Assembly: GCF_025950235.1 (NCBI RefSeq)
Contig: NZ_JAPDDT010000001.1
Span: 1,088,456-1,152,455 of the forward strand
Direction of reading: 5' to 3'
Source of the DNA: Luteolibacter arcticus
GTDB taxonomy: Bacteria; Verrucomicrobiota; Verrucomicrobiia; Verrucomicrobiales; Akkermansiaceae
Length of the DNA: 64,000 nt
A program made the translations under genes and the position numbers. Positions 8,960 to 17,770 of this stretch are shown here, piece after piece (positions within the stretch are counted from its first letter, which is position 1; every line of letters begins with the position of its first letter). Under the pieces are notes generated by a model. The model was given only the letters and a program-made list of their open reading frames with translations, was not told where the DNA came from and ran no database searches.

Positions 8960-10011
8960 AACAGCTCCCATCCATCATCGCCGCTGCCATGGGGCTGCTG
9001 TCATCCCCACTGCTGGCCGCGACGACCGGCTCGACCTTCACGAACTTCATCCGCCAGGTCCAGATCCAGGCCGGCGTCCCTGAGGCCAATTGGGTCGAGT
9101 GGGACCTGCAAAACATCGCCGCCACCGGGGAGAGCCTTTCTCCGCTGGCGATCAATCCGGGCGGTGCCCGCTTCGAACTGTGGACCGTGAAAGGCACCAC
9201 TCCGCCGGTCAACTACCTGCTCGATAGCCGCTACGTCGGCACCTACGTGCCGATCGCCCAGGTGGCCATCACCTCGCAAGACCCCTACACCTCCATCCCC
9301 CGGACCCGGGCTGACCACCCCTTCGTCGTTGCCGTGACCGTCTCCGGCCTTTTGGCCGGTGCTGGCGATCCGGTCGCCTCGAAGAGCGTCAACCTGCTCC
9401 AGCACATGCAGTCCTATGGCACCACCGGGACCGGTATAGGCATCGACCGTACCCAGGCGACGTTGCTTGGCACGCAATCCCTGGTTCAGAATGGCACCAC
9501 CACCCTGACCTTCCCGACCAACTCGATCCCTGGCGCGAATCGTGCAAAGGTCCGTGGTGAGCAGCGCTACTCGGTCTTCTCGGTGGCGGACTACCAAGCA
9601 CCTTCGTCACAATTGGCGTCCCAGTTCGTCCAGATCTGGCCAGTAGCCAATGGCTCGATCTCAGGGATCACCAACAACCAGTTGATCCGCTTCCAGATGC
9701 CTGCCGTGACCTTCAGTGTCACGGACGTCTATCCCGGTTCCAGCGTCATTACCCAGGCATACAAAGGCGCCCCGGCCCTCAACACCGTCGGCACCGTGAT
9801 CGCCGGGGGCGGCAAGAACTACCACTCCCAAACGATCCCCGTGAACCACCTCGAATCCGTGTCCAACTTCGGTAACGTCTTCGACGCCGACGGCCAGTGG
9901 ACGATCGAATTGCTGACAGACACCCCGTTCGGATTGGAGCGCCTGGACTATGTGACCTTCACCTTGGACCGGACCATCCAGATGAATGGCTCCGTCAACA
10001 CGATCGACTGA
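8956..10011 (+). CDS. Exported beta-rich protein of unknown function, third gene of operon
   Basis: A 351-residue protein starting at ATG 8956, inside the stop of the preceding gene. A signal peptide MKQLPSIIAAAMGLLSSPLLA is followed by a long Ser/Thr/Gly/Asn-rich mature chain with regular beta-strand-like alternation (PVNYLLDSRYVGTYVPIAQV, QFVQIWPVANGSISGI) and very few Cys. It resembles secreted surface or appendage proteins in composition, but no domain is recognised. It ends the operon; a hairpin with a short T-run lies 43 bases after the stop. Confidence 0.75.
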   Translation: MKQLPSIIAAAMGLLSSPLLAATTGSTFTNFIRQVQIQAGVPEANWVEWDLQNIAATGESLSPLAINPGGARFELWTVKGTTPPVNYLLDSRYVGTYVPIAQVAITSQDPYTSIPRTRADHPFVVAVTVSGLLAGAGDPVASKSVNLLQHMQSYGTTGTGIGIDRTQATLLGTQSLVQNGTTTLTFPTNSIPGANRAKVRGEQRYSVFSVADYQAPSSQLASQFVQIWPVANGSISGITNNQLIRFQMPAVTFSVTDVYPGSSVITQAYKGAPALNTVGTVIAGGGKNYHSQTIPVNHLESVSNFGNVFDADGQWTIELLTDTPFGLERLDYVTFTLDRTIQMNGSVNTID

Positions 10012-10053
10012 CTTCTCAAGGCAGCCGCTGAGCTCAGGCGGCCCGGCCTTTCC

Positions 10054-10088
10054 ACCCTCCCCGGCAATCACCTTGCCGCGGAGGGTTT
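10054..10088 (+). terminator. Probable rho-independent terminator of the exported-protein operon
   Basis: A hairpin with arms ACCCTCC-CGGCAA and TTGCCG-GGAGGGT (one C/C mismatch, loop TCACC), followed by TTT and a broken T-rich run. It is positioned just after the third exported-protein gene. Confidence 0.6.
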
Positions 10089-10241
10089 CGCGTTTGGGAT
10101 TCGCTCGGCCACAGAAAACTCTTTCTTTCCAAACGCTTGGCGTGATCCGTCCGCAGTCTTGATCTGCCTTGAATATTCATGGATTCATCCTAGCAAGTTT
10201 GGACCAACGAATCGTTCGTTAGACCCGAACTCCCCTCCACC

Positions 10242-10634
10242 ATGGAAAAAGTCACAGGCATAGGCGGCTTCTTCTTCAGAGGCAAAGACCCTGAAGCACT
10301 GAACGACTGGTATGAACAGCATCTGGGTGTCCGGAAGGTGGGCGTCGAGTATGAGGACGGCTCGTGGTGGCAGGACGAAGGGCCGACCGCGTTCGCTTCC
10401 GAACCGAAGGAAGCCCAAGGGACCGGTGCCTCGGAATATGCCTGGCGCCTCAATTTCCGCGTCGGGAATCTCGATGCCATGGTCGCCCAGCTCAGATCGG
10501 CGGGCATCACGGTGATGGTCGAAGATACGGTTTACCCGAATGGCCGCTTCGCCCACTTGCACGACCCGGAGGGAAATCCCATCGAGCTGTGGGAACCCGC
10601 CGGCACCGACGCAAACCGGCCGCCGGATCAATAG
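10242..10634 (+). CDS. VOC (glyoxalase/bleomycin-resistance-like) family protein
   Basis: A 130-residue cytoplasmic protein of the vicinal-oxygen-chelate superfamily. The first beta-alpha-beta-beta-beta unit carries GFFFRGKDPEALNDWYEQHLGV. The second carries AMVAQLRSAGITVMVED and the typical ending GRFAHLHDPEGNPIELWEP, in which the Glu of IELWEP is the usual metal ligand. Substrate cannot be predicted; members include glyoxalase I, dioxygenases and resistance proteins. It is monocistronic. Confidence 0.85.
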   Translation: MEKVTGIGGFFFRGKDPEALNDWYEQHLGVRKVGVEYEDGSWWQDEGPTAFASEPKEAQGTGASEYAWRLNFRVGNLDAMVAQLRSAGITVMVEDTVYPNGRFAHLHDPEGNPIELWEPAGTDANRPPDQ

Positions 10635-10769
10635 AAACGCCGCGCTCAAGAAAACCCGAATATTCGGAAGCGACCTAATAATGTCGCGTACCCTCAAGCA
10701 GGCGATTTCCCCCGGTGGCAGGAAAGAGGCCTCCATGTAATCTCCGCCTCTCCCGCCCCCCGGACTGGT

Positions 10770-10806
10770 GTGGCAGGCGCGGATGCCCCCCGTTCGCGCC
10801 TGCCAC
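10770..10806. repeat. Perfect 11-bp inverted repeat (hairpin)
   Basis: GTGGCAGGCGC at 10770-10780 and its exact complement GCGCCTGCCAC at 10796-10806, separated by 15 C-rich bases. There is no T-run on either side, so it is not a classical terminator. It lies between the VOC gene and the hypothetical gene at 10905. Confidence 0.6.
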
Positions 10807-10904
10807 TCTTACCTCCCGCCGGCCGGTCGCCGTCCTTGATTCCACCTTGAAAGCGCGTGGCTTCCATCCTTACCTCGGGTGAATCAGCCACGCCTCAGCC
10901 CAAG

Positions 10905-11675
10905 ATGCATAGCGACCAAGCGCCGTATAGCGAACTACTCGAGCAGCTTGATGACTGCAACGAAGACGGCGAGTTGGAGCCGGTGATTGGAGAATGGCTG
11001 CGGACCCATCCCGGCGAGTCCGCGTGGATCGCAGGGTTGAAACGCGTTGATGAAAGCAGCGGCATTCCCGAAATGTCAGTCGAGGATCGGTGGCGTCTGT
11101 ACGCCCTGTCCCGCGTGTCCGACGCGTTGATCGAGCGGATCGGGAAAGACCGCGGCCGTAAGCATCACTACACCGCCTTCATGCAGAGCCTCGGCCTGTG
11201 CGAGATCGACGCCAGGGACTTCCATCCCTTTTATCACGAGGTGGTCGAAGTCACTCCATCTGCGACCGTCGATGCCCCGATCACTATTTCAACAATCGCT
11301 TGGCCCGGCTTCATGTGTGGGCCTTTGATGATTGCCCGAGCCGGAGTCTCGGTCACTGGCGGCACCATGCATACAAGGAAGGACATCGCCGAGGCCTCCA
11401 CGCTGTACTGGTGCTATCGCCGGGCGGGACGGGCGGTCGAAGATCTTTCGCTCGGATGGGGCGGCAACTCGCAATGGCGCACCGCGTTTCGGCGGGACTA
11501 TCGCATCGGAGGGCACTACTTCTACAATGTTGATGGCGAAAATGACCCGGTCAGCTCCCTCTTGGACGAATCTGCACTAGCGGAGCTGCTCCGTCATCGC
11601 TGCTTCATTTTGCGAGACTCGCAGCACGTGGATCTCTACCCATACCAGCTTCGTCACCATGAACCGGTGGCCTGA
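10905..11675 (+). CDS. Hypothetical cytoplasmic protein
   Basis: A 256-residue soluble protein with no signal peptide or membrane segment. It opens with an acidic helix (YSELLEQLDDCNEDGELEPVIGEWLRTHP). Later segments include RWRLYALSRVSDALI, GRKHHYTAFMQSLGL, DFHPFYHEVVEV, WPGFMCGPLMIARAGV and SLGWGGNSQWRTAFRRDYR. The many His and Trp residues in conserved-looking short motifs suggest a real domain, but I do not recognise it. ATG 10905 (MHSDQAPYSE) is preferred over the in-frame start at 10857, which would add a Ser/Pro-rich leader. Confidence 0.6.
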   Translation: MHSDQAPYSELLEQLDDCNEDGELEPVIGEWLRTHPGESAWIAGLKRVDESSGIPEMSVEDRWRLYALSRVSDALIERIGKDRGRKHHYTAFMQSLGLCEIDARDFHPFYHEVVEVTPSATVDAPITISTIAWPGFMCGPLMIARAGVSVTGGTMHTRKDIAEASTLYWCYRRAGRAVEDLSLGWGGNSQWRTAFRRDYRIGGHYFYNVDGENDPVSSLLDESALAELLRHRCFILRDSQHVDLYPYQLRHHEPVA

Positions 11676-11848
11676 CATCCGCTGCCGCGGAGCCGACCCT
11701 TGGTAGCCCTCCCCACCAAAACAGCCTACCCGATGAAGTTCCCACCCATCGGCCTTCCCATCGGCCCCCCGGCCTTCCTGCACCGCCCGGGTAAGCGGAA
11801 GGTTGCCGGATCGGCCAATCCGTGAAAGCCTTCAGGCCATTCCCTGTT

Positions 11849-12466
11849 ATGCAGAAACGATCCGTCACTTATTGCGTCGCGGCCGGCCTCATGGCTGCCG
11901 CTGGCATTGCCATCTGGTATCCCAAGGCAGGCCGTTCAAGCGACAGCCATGCCCCCCCGGGGACGGCAACCAGCGGCCATCCCGGCGGCAAGGGTGCAAA
12001 TGGCGCCGGCTCGAAGGATCAGGACGAGCGCAATCTCCCCGCTACGCCCGCCGCCGATGATCTCCCATTCGAAACAGACGAAGCCGGGATCGTGGACACT
12101 GCCGCCTACGATACGGATGGGGACGGCTACCCCGAAATTCAAACATTTGTTAGAATTTACGGTCAACTCAAGACGGTGGCGGGCAAATGCGACATGCTGG
12201 AAAACGCCCGGATCCTTGAGCCCCCCGACGACCCGCGGATCAATGCGCTTTTGATTGAAGAAGCGGCGCATTCGGACTCCCCGGAAATCCGGGAAGCCGC
12301 TCGCGATGGCCTTCTCGAATACGGCGGACCAGTGGCCCACAAGGGACTTCAGGATTATTTGCTAACACAAACTAACATCCTTGACCCAAGCAAACTCAAT
12401 GAAACGCTTGACAAACTCGCCCATCCCACGTTGAAGATGTTGCGGCATAGGATGAAAACCAAATAA
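11849..12466 (+). CDS. Exported or membrane-anchored protein with a calcium-loop-like motif
   Basis: A 205-residue protein. ATG 11849 gives an N-terminal hydrophobic segment (VTYCVAAGLMAAAGIAIWYP) as expected for export; GTG 11822 would add nine residues. A Gly/Pro-rich linker follows. Next is AAYDTDGDGYPEIQTF, which has the D-x-D-x-D-G spacing of an EF-hand/dockerin-type calcium loop. The C-terminal helical region has HEAT-like character (INALLIEEAAHSDSPEIREAARDGLLEYGG). Function is unknown. The coding sequence contains one TGTTAGA and two other CTAACA motifs. Confidence 0.6.
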   Translation: MQKRSVTYCVAAGLMAAAGIAIWYPKAGRSSDSHAPPGTATSGHPGGKGANGAGSKDQDERNLPATPAADDLPFETDEAGIVDTAAYDTDGDGYPEIQTFVRIYGQLKTVAGKCDMLENARILEPPDDPRINALLIEEAAHSDSPEIREAARDGLLEYGGPVAHKGLQDYLLTQTNILDPSKLNETLDKLAHPTLKMLRHRMKTK

Positions 12467-12501
12467 GGGATCTCCTACGTCACCAAAAACGAAAGCAAAC
12501 C

Positions 12502-13191
12502 ATGAAACTTGCGCAAATCATCGGAGTCGCCTCTGTTGCCGTCATCTCGTCCGCGTATGCGGGTGAGCCCGCCCCCAACGCCTTCTACAAGGTCAAGATC
12601 ACCGCCCAAGCCACGATCCAGACGGCCCTCGACGAAACGTCGAGCGCCCAGATCGATACCAACGACGTGATCGAGGCCCTGTTGGATGAGCTCGGCACCC
12701 CGACTTCCAGTCCACAACACTTCGACATCATCGCCACCTACGAGGGCGAGGATGACCAGGTCATGGAGGTGGCCACTTACTACTTGGCCCGCACCCGCGG
12801 CCCGGCCGATGAGCGCTACAAGGTGCTTATTCCAACGGGGTTCTTTGACACTGAGGGAGGCAGCGCCGTGTTCAAGCGGGTCTTCACCGCCAACAACTCG
12901 ACCCTTAAGGTGAACATCACGGATTCGTTCTCCCTATTGGAGATCAATACCTCCATGCTTTCATTGGACTCCCAAGGCTTGGCCAAAGCCCAAGTGACCG
13001 TGAAAGACACTGGAGAGGGCGGCGATCCCTTCCTCAGCCTGGTGAAAAACAATTTCTCCGGGAACCACGTGGTCGGTATTGATGACGTCGGAGAAGGCGT
13101 CGGCTCGATCAACGCCAACATCGGCGGCGCGATCAAGAAGTCGGTTTTCGACTCTCTGCCAGACCTCACCCCCATCCCCGTCCCCATCTAA
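12502..13191 (+). CDS. Exported protein of unknown function
   Basis: A 229-residue protein with signal peptide MKLAQIIGVASVAVISSAYA followed by GEPAPNAFYKVKITAQATIQ. The mature part is rich in Asp, Thr and Val with amphipathic strands, consistent with a small periplasmic or surface beta protein. It starts 35 bases after the preceding exported protein, so the two may be co-transcribed. A strong terminator follows. No family is recognised. Confidence 0.7.
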   Translation: MKLAQIIGVASVAVISSAYAGEPAPNAFYKVKITAQATIQTALDETSSAQIDTNDVIEALLDELGTPTSSPQHFDIIATYEGEDDQVMEVATYYLARTRGPADERYKVLIPTGFFDTEGGSAVFKRVFTANNSTLKVNITDSFSLLEINTSMLSLDSQGLAKAQVTVKDTGEGGDPFLSLVKNNFSGNHVVGIDDVGEGVGSINANIGGAIKKSVFDSLPDLTPIPVPI

Positions 13192-13244
13192 GTAGGAACA
13201 GGGACACGTGGGGACGCCGAAGGGCTCCCATTACACCTTCAAGG

Positions 13245-13276
13245 GCAGCCCGGGCTTCGGCCCGGGCTGCTTTTTT
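13245..13276 (+). terminator. Rho-independent terminator
   Basis: A perfect 11-bp stem GCAGCCCGGGC / GCCCGGGCTGC with a TTCG tetraloop, followed directly by TTTTTT. It ends the transcript of the exported protein at 12502-13191. Confidence 0.9.
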
Positions 13277-13346
13277 CGTGAGCGCCTCTCCCTCGATCAG
13301 CGAACGGAAGGATGCGTTGGCAGCGCAACAGGATCCTCGACGCTTC

Positions 13347-14657
13347 TCACCATAGCGGCTCGATCAACCCGGACTCCCAGGCATCGAGCTTTTCTTCCAG
13401 CGCCTTCACCTTGTCCGGATTTCCGGCGGCGAGATTGTTGGCTTCCGAAATGTCTTCCTTCAGGTTGTAGAGTTCGGGTCCCGTCGCCGACTTGCCGCGC
13501 AGCTTGATGAGTTTCCAGTCGCCTTCGCGGATCGCGATCGGCCCCTTGCCACCGCTGGTGCGCCAGTAGAGCGCCCGTTCGGGGAGCTTGATAGAGGGAT
13601 CCTTCAGCAGCGGCATCAGACTCGTGCCATCGAGCTTCCACTCCGGCTCCGCCTTGTTACCCGAGGCCTCGACGAAGGTCGGAAACCAATCGAGCGAGAT
13701 CACCGGGCTGTCGTTCCTGGTGCCGGACGGAATCACACCGGGCCAGCGCATCGCCATCGGTACGCGGATCCCGCCTTCCACGACCTCGCCCTTGTGTCCC
13801 CGCAGCGGGGTATTCACCGCGCCGGTCTGAGTCTGGCCGCCGTTGTCGTTGGAAAAGACGACCAACGTGTTCTTCGCCAGTCCTTCCTCCTCCAGGCAGT
13901 CGAGGATCTTGCCGCAATTTTCATCGAGCGACTTCACCAGCTCGGCGTACTTCGTACGCCGCTCGTCGCCGATCTTCCCGATCGCCTTGAGATCCTCCGG
14001 CTTCGGTTGCAGCGGGCCGTGCGGCGTAGTGAAGGCGACGAAGAGGAAAAACGGCTTCTCCTTGTTCGAGCGGATAAAGTCGCAGGCACCGTCACCGATG
14101 CGGTCGGTGGTGTAGCCGCCTTCCGGCGTGACCTTGTCGTTGAGCAGGAAGCTGCGGTGACCGTTCTCCTTCTTCATCGGGAAGTACGAACGCGAGCCCT
14201 GCAGCATTCCGAAGAAATGATCGAAGCCGCGTTGGTTCGGATGGTAGCCAGTTGGATAGCCGAGGTGCCACTTGCCAATCAGTCCCGTGGTGTAGCCCAG
14301 CGGCCGCAACCGGTCGCCGATCAACTTCTCGGAAAGCGGCAGGCCGCCCTTCAGGTAGCCGGGAGGGATATTCTTGTCGTGGCCGAAGCGCTGCTGGTAG
14401 CGGCCGGTCATTGCTCCAGCGCGCGATGGAGAGCAGACGGCACCCGAGACGTAGGCATTGGTGAAGACAATGCCTTCCTTCGCCAGCGCGGTGAGCCGTG
14501 GCGTGAGCTTGGCCAGTGCAGGGTCGGCCTTTTCCTGAATGCCGAAATCGGCATAGCCGGCATCATCCGAGAACAGCACCACGATGTTCGGTGATCCAGC
14601 GGAGGCAGCGGAAACGGTCAGCAGCGCGAGGGCGAGGAGGCGAGCGATGGGAGACAT
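13347..14657 (-). CDS. Secreted sulfatase (arylsulfatase type)
   Basis: A 436-residue exported S1-family sulfatase that hydrolyses sulfate esters, probably on polysaccharides. Signal peptide MSPIARLLALALLTVSAASA. The metal-binding start is SPNIVVLFSDDAGYADFG (Asp31, Asp32). The activation motif is CSPSRAGAMTGR, with Cys75 expected to become formylglycine. Also present are GKWHLG (Lys/His) and VVFSNDNGGQTQTG (Asp/Asn ligands). It lies six bases downstream of a second sulfatase, so the two are co-transcribed. No formylglycine-generating enzyme is in the window. Confidence 0.92.
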   Translation of the reverse strand: MSPIARLLALALLTVSAASAGSPNIVVLFSDDAGYADFGIQEKADPALAKLTPRLTALAKEGIVFTNAYVSGAVCSPSRAGAMTGRYQQRFGHDKNIPPGYLKGGLPLSEKLIGDRLRPLGYTTGLIGKWHLGYPTGYHPNQRGFDHFFGMLQGSRSYFPMKKENGHRSFLLNDKVTPEGGYTTDRIGDGACDFIRSNKEKPFFLFVAFTTPHGPLQPKPEDLKAIGKIGDERRTKYAELVKSLDENCGKILDCLEEEGLAKNTLVVFSNDNGGQTQTGAVNTPLRGHKGEVVEGGIRVPMAMRWPGVIPSGTRNDSPVISLDWFPTFVEASGNKAEPEWKLDGTSLMPLLKDPSIKLPERALYWRTSGGKGPIAIREGDWKLIKLRGKSATGPELYNLKEDISEANNLAAGNPDKVKALEEKLDAWESGLIEPLW

Positions 14658-14663
14658 GAGGAT

Positions 14664-16148
14664 CTAGTCGAGTCGGGGAGCAGAGTGACCTTGATCGCGG
14701 ATCTTTTTCAGGAGCCCCTGAAGCTTCTTCACGGTATCGGGCTGATCCGCGGCGAGGTTCTTGCGCTGGCCGGGATCAGCCTTCAGGTCGTAGAGTTCGA
14801 CCGGCAAGTCGTCATCCGCCGGGGTGTCGTGCTTGTCCATCCACGCCTTCGGCACCGGGCGGACATTGCCGGTCTTGGTATCGATCAGTAGCCAATGGCC
14901 CGAGCGCATGGCGTAAACTTTCGCGTTCGTATTGTGGACGATGGCCGTCCGCGGTCCTTCGGCGGCGGCACCCTTGAGAAACGGCAGGAAGTCGTGCGAA
15001 TCCTCCGCGCAAGTACGAGGAAGATCGTAGTTCACCAGCGCTGCGAAGGTGGCCATGAGATCGACCTGCGAAAGCAGGGCATCGGAAACACTGCCCGGCT
15101 TGGTGAGGCCCGGCCACTTGATCACGAAGGGGACGTGATGCCCGCCTTCGTAAAGGTCGCGCTTGATCCCGCGGAAGGGCGCGGATGACCAATGATCGAA
15201 TTTCTGGTCGCGGGCATGAGCGAAGATCTCCGCACCATTGTCGGCGGAGAAAACGACGATGGTATTCTCCGCGAGCCCGGTCTCGCGCAGCGCGGCGAGG
15301 ATCTGGCCGCAGGCGTCGTCGGTCTGGACCACGAAGTCACCGAAGGGCCCGGCCTTGGATTTGCCGTCAAACTCGCCATTCGGAATGATCGGCGCGTGTG
15401 GCGAAGGAAAAGGCACGTAGAGGAAGAACGGCTGCTCCTTGCCCTTGCGCGAGCGGACATATTCGACCGACTTGCGGGTCAGCGTTGGCAGTACCTGATA
15501 GAAATCCCAGTCCGAACGCGCAGGCCCGGGCCGGCACTCCCAACCGCCTTCCTTCGGTTGGCCCGGCACCTTTTCCAAGGTTGTGTCCGGGGGGAGGACC
15601 AGCTTCTCATCCTCGATCCACGCGTAGGGCGGGAAGTTGATCACGTTGTCGCCGAAGTAGTGGTCGAAGCCGTGATCGAGCGGGCCGCCGCTGAAAGGCT
15701 TGGTCCATTCGAAATCCGTGTGGCGGATCGACTTGGGCGGCGAGCCCGGTTTGCGAATGCCATCCCAATCGAAGCCCAGATGCCACTTGCCGATGCACGC
15801 GGTGGCGTAGCCTTTCTCGCGAAGCATGGCGGGCAAGGTGAGCTGGTCCTTCTTGAAGACACTGCCGTCGAAGGCCCCCGCGATCTGATGGAAATCCCGC
15901 CAGTGGTGACGGCCGGTGAGCATCGCATAGCGCGATGGAGTGCAGATGCCGGACGACGAGTGGGCATCGGTGAAGCGCATTCCTTCCTTCGCGAGCTGAT
16001 CCAGGTGCGGCGTCGGAATCTTGGACGCCGGGTTGTTCACGCCGAGGTCGCCATAGCCCATGTCATCGGCATACAGGATGACGATGTTTGGCTTTTCCAG
16101 CGCTAGCAGAGCCGCGGGCAAAATGGCGAAAAGGCTGATCCACTTCAT
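14664..16148 (-). CDS. Secreted sulfatase (arylsulfatase A type)
   Basis: A 494-residue exported sulfatase, first gene of the pair. ATG 16148 opens the signal peptide [20 protein letters not shown]; the frame stays open to 16169 but adds only MAPYFGA. Motifs: [33 protein letters not shown] (Cys69 is the formylglycine site), GKWHLGFDW and FSADNGAE. It is clearly divergent from its neighbour in length and core insertions, so the two probably act on different linkages of the same sulfated glycan. Confidence 0.92.
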   Translation of the reverse strand: MKWISLFAILPAALLALEKPNIVILYADDMGYGDLGVNNPASKIPTPHLDQLAKEGMRFTDAHSSSGICTPSRYAMLTGRHHWRDFHQIAGAFDGSVFKKDQLTLPAMLREKGYATACIGKWHLGFDWDGIRKPGSPPKSIRHTDFEWTKPFSGGPLDHGFDHYFGDNVINFPPYAWIEDEKLVLPPDTTLEKVPGQPKEGGWECRPGPARSDWDFYQVLPTLTRKSVEYVRSRKGKEQPFFLYVPFPSPHAPIIPNGEFDGKSKAGPFGDFVVQTDDACGQILAALRETGLAENTIVVFSADNGAEIFAHARDQKFDHWSSAPFRGIKRDLYEGGHHVPFVIKWPGLTKPGSVSDALLSQVDLMATFAALVNYDLPRTCAEDSHDFLPFLKGAAAEGPRTAIVHNTNAKVYAMRSGHWLLIDTKTGNVRPVPKAWMDKHDTPADDDLPVELYDLKADPGQRKNLAADQPDTVKKLQGLLKKIRDQGHSAPRLD

Positions 16149-16458
16149 CGCGCCAAAATACGGAGCCATACCGGCGCTTCATCATCAAATCCACGCCGGG
16201 CGGTTTCCATGTTCCGAATTCTGGGTAACGTTCAGGCAGCGACTAGATCGCGGGCTCTGCATCGCACTTGCCGCCGGAAGCCCCTGCTCTGGCAATGGGC
16301 GGGCTCCAAGCTCCCTCCAATTCGAACGCGAATCGCTTCGCCTCGCCCGCCCCAAATTGCGCCGCAACCCTCCATGCCCTTGGCGGCATGCCGGCGAACT
16401 GGATTTTCTCAATGCGGGGACTGCCCCGGGGACTGACCACACCCTCCTTACCACCAAC
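16149..16458. other. Intergenic region upstream of sulfatases and downstream of tRNA-Val
   Basis: About 310 bases without a supportable gene on either strand. Short open frames here are arginine/serine-rich and have no start context. It probably holds the sulfatase promoter (minus strand), but no clear -35/-10 pair is visible. Confidence 0.4.
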
Positions 16459-16484
16459 AAAAAACCGGAGACTTCTCTCCGGTT
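16459..16484 (-). terminator. Rho-independent terminator downstream of tRNA-Val
   Basis: Read on the minus strand, a perfect stem AACCGGAGA / TCTCCGGTT with loop GAAG, followed by TTTT. It begins six bases past the encoded CCA of the tRNA. Confidence 0.85.
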
Positions 16485-16489
16485 GAAAA

Positions 16490-16564
16490 TGGTGCGCGCT
16501 GCAGGGTTCGAACCTGCGACCCCATCCGTGTGAAGGATGTGCTCTACCACTGAGCTAAGCGCGC
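16490..16564 (-). tRNA. tRNA-Val(CAC)
   Basis: A 75-nt minus-strand tRNA with an encoded CCA end. The acceptor stem GCGCGCT pairs perfectly with AGCGCGC. The D arm is GCTC-AGTGGTA-GAGC. The anticodon stem CATCC/GGATG encloses TTCACAC, giving anticodon CAC (reads GTG, valine). The T arm carries GGTTCGAACC. A terminator follows. Confidence 0.96.
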
Positions 16565-16649
16565 TTTGAATTGCGTTGCCGTGCGGCGGGGCCGAGGTTT
16601 TGGGGAAATCCACCGGGCTTGGCAAGCATTTCTCGACGGTGCTGAAAGC

Positions 16650-16784
16650 TCAGCGGTCGAGGGCCGCCACGACCTGCTCCGGCGCGGTATTGGCCGAAGT
16701 CAGGCCATCGGAAAGGCCGAGCGCGATACTGGTCCATGAGGCGAGCCAGACGATCGTCAGCAGGATAATAGCGGCGGTTTTCAT
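16650..16784 (-). CDS. Possible 44-residue single-span membrane peptide
   Basis: A short minus-strand gene starting ATG at 16784-16782 and ending TGA at 16652-16650. It begins MKTAAIILLTIVWLASWTSI and continues with ALGLSDGLTSANTAPEQVVA before ALDR. One hydrophobic helix (residues 3-23) is followed by a polar tail, the shape of a small inner-membrane protein or a bare signal peptide with a short mature part. No strong ribosome-binding site is visible and no family is recognised. Support comes only from the protein-like composition in this frame. Confidence 0.45.
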   Translation of the reverse strand: MKTAAIILLTIVWLASWTSIALGLSDGLTSANTAPEQVVAALDR

Positions 16785-16908
16785 GGCGGTAGAGGTTGGG
16801 GGCTTTCACCGGTTGCTTGGGCGCTCCCGGCAGTTCTCTGACGCGCGACCTTTCCCGACTTGCAGAGAAAGTCCGCCCGCTCCTCCCCGCCTCACATGGA
16901 GCAGGAAC

Positions 16909-17529
16909 TCACTCCTTCTCCACGCCGGTGCCCGCCTGCCGGGCATCGCGCAGCACGGTCTCGCCGTTCTTTAGGGAGAGCTTGCCGCGGATGGTCGCCA
17001 TGCTGTCCCGGCGGATGTTCAGCAGCGACTCGCGCTCCCCGGCCGCGAATTCGCAGCGCAGCGATTCGACTCCGGTCTGGGTGCGAATGCCGTCCTTCGC
17101 CAGCGTCACGTAGGGCAGGTAGAAGCTGCCGATGATGCGATCCCCTTCCTGCCGGAGATCGCCGGCGCGGAGATTCCAGCTCACATCGGCCCCTTCGGCT
17201 TTCTCGCGAAAGGTATCCTGCACCAGCGTGGTCGCCTCGGTGTCGGATCGCCACGCGAGGAACATCTCCCGGGTCAAGGGCTGGCCAGCTTGATAGCTGG
17301 AGTAGTCCGGAAGCTCGCCCTCGGTGAGCTTTACCGGCTCCACCGCCGCGGCCTCAGCCATCGCCTTGGAGGCCTCCGCGCGATGCTTCTCAAATTGGGC
17401 CGACATGGCCTCCTTGCCGAAAACGGCGCCTCGATAGATGAGCGTGGCCACCAGCGCCAAGCCGCCCACCAGCACGACGATTCCGACGACCGCCGCCACC
17501 ACGCATCCCGAGGATTTCTTCTCCGACAT
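16909..17529 (-). CDS. Membrane-anchored hypothetical protein
   Basis: A 206-residue protein starting at MSEKKSSGCVV (ATG 17529; the frame is open to 17577 but the extra residues are not protein-like). One transmembrane helix (about residues 9-30, VVAAVVGIVVLVGGLALVATLI) is followed by an Ala/Glu helix, then a soluble C-terminal domain with LPDYSSYQAGQPLTREMFLAWR, DVSWNLRAGDLRQEG and GSFYLPYVTLAKDGIRTQTG. The topology suggests that the C-terminal domain faces the periplasm. Function is unknown. Confidence 0.6.
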   Translation of the reverse strand: MSEKKSSGCVVAAVVGIVVLVGGLALVATLIYRGAVFGKEAMSAQFEKHRAEASKAMAEAAAVEPVKLTEGELPDYSSYQAGQPLTREMFLAWRSDTEATTLVQDTFREKAEGADVSWNLRAGDLRQEGDRIIGSFYLPYVTLAKDGIRTQTGVESLRCEFAAGERESLLNIRRDSMATIRGKLSLKNGETVLRDARQAGTGVEKE

Positions 17530-17635
17530 GGCAGCATCGTATCTCACCGATCCGGCGTGGCGGCCATTCCAATTCATCCCCTCGCTTCCAACGAGGGGCC
17601 GGGCCCGGCATGCCTCACGCTACACCGCGACAACC

Positions 17636-17770
17636 TCACACGTCGCGCTCGAAGATCACGAAGTGAGCCTCACGAGCGAAGATCCCGAGCACCTTCTTCG
17701 TTTCATGGACCGATTTGACGAACTTCCAGCCTTGGGCCGCGTGTTCGTTGAGGAAGGCCTCAAGCTTCAA
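17636..17770 (-). CDS. Small DUF4177-like protein overlapping the acetyltransferase stop
   Basis: A 44-residue reading frame starting at TTG (17770-17768), which overlaps the TGA of the acetyltransferase gene (TTGA), so it would be translationally coupled. The sequence [19 protein letters not shown] followed by [15 protein letters not shown] matches the layout of DUF4177-like small proteins: a helix with LN..AA.GW, then two strands ending in a basic tail. The usual first beta strand is missing or lies in the overlapped region. There is no ATG or GTG alternative in frame. It is either a genuine coupled small gene or the remnant of one. Confidence 0.45.
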   Translation of the reverse strand: MKLEAFLNEHAAQGWKFVKSVHETKKVLGIFAREAHFVIFERDV

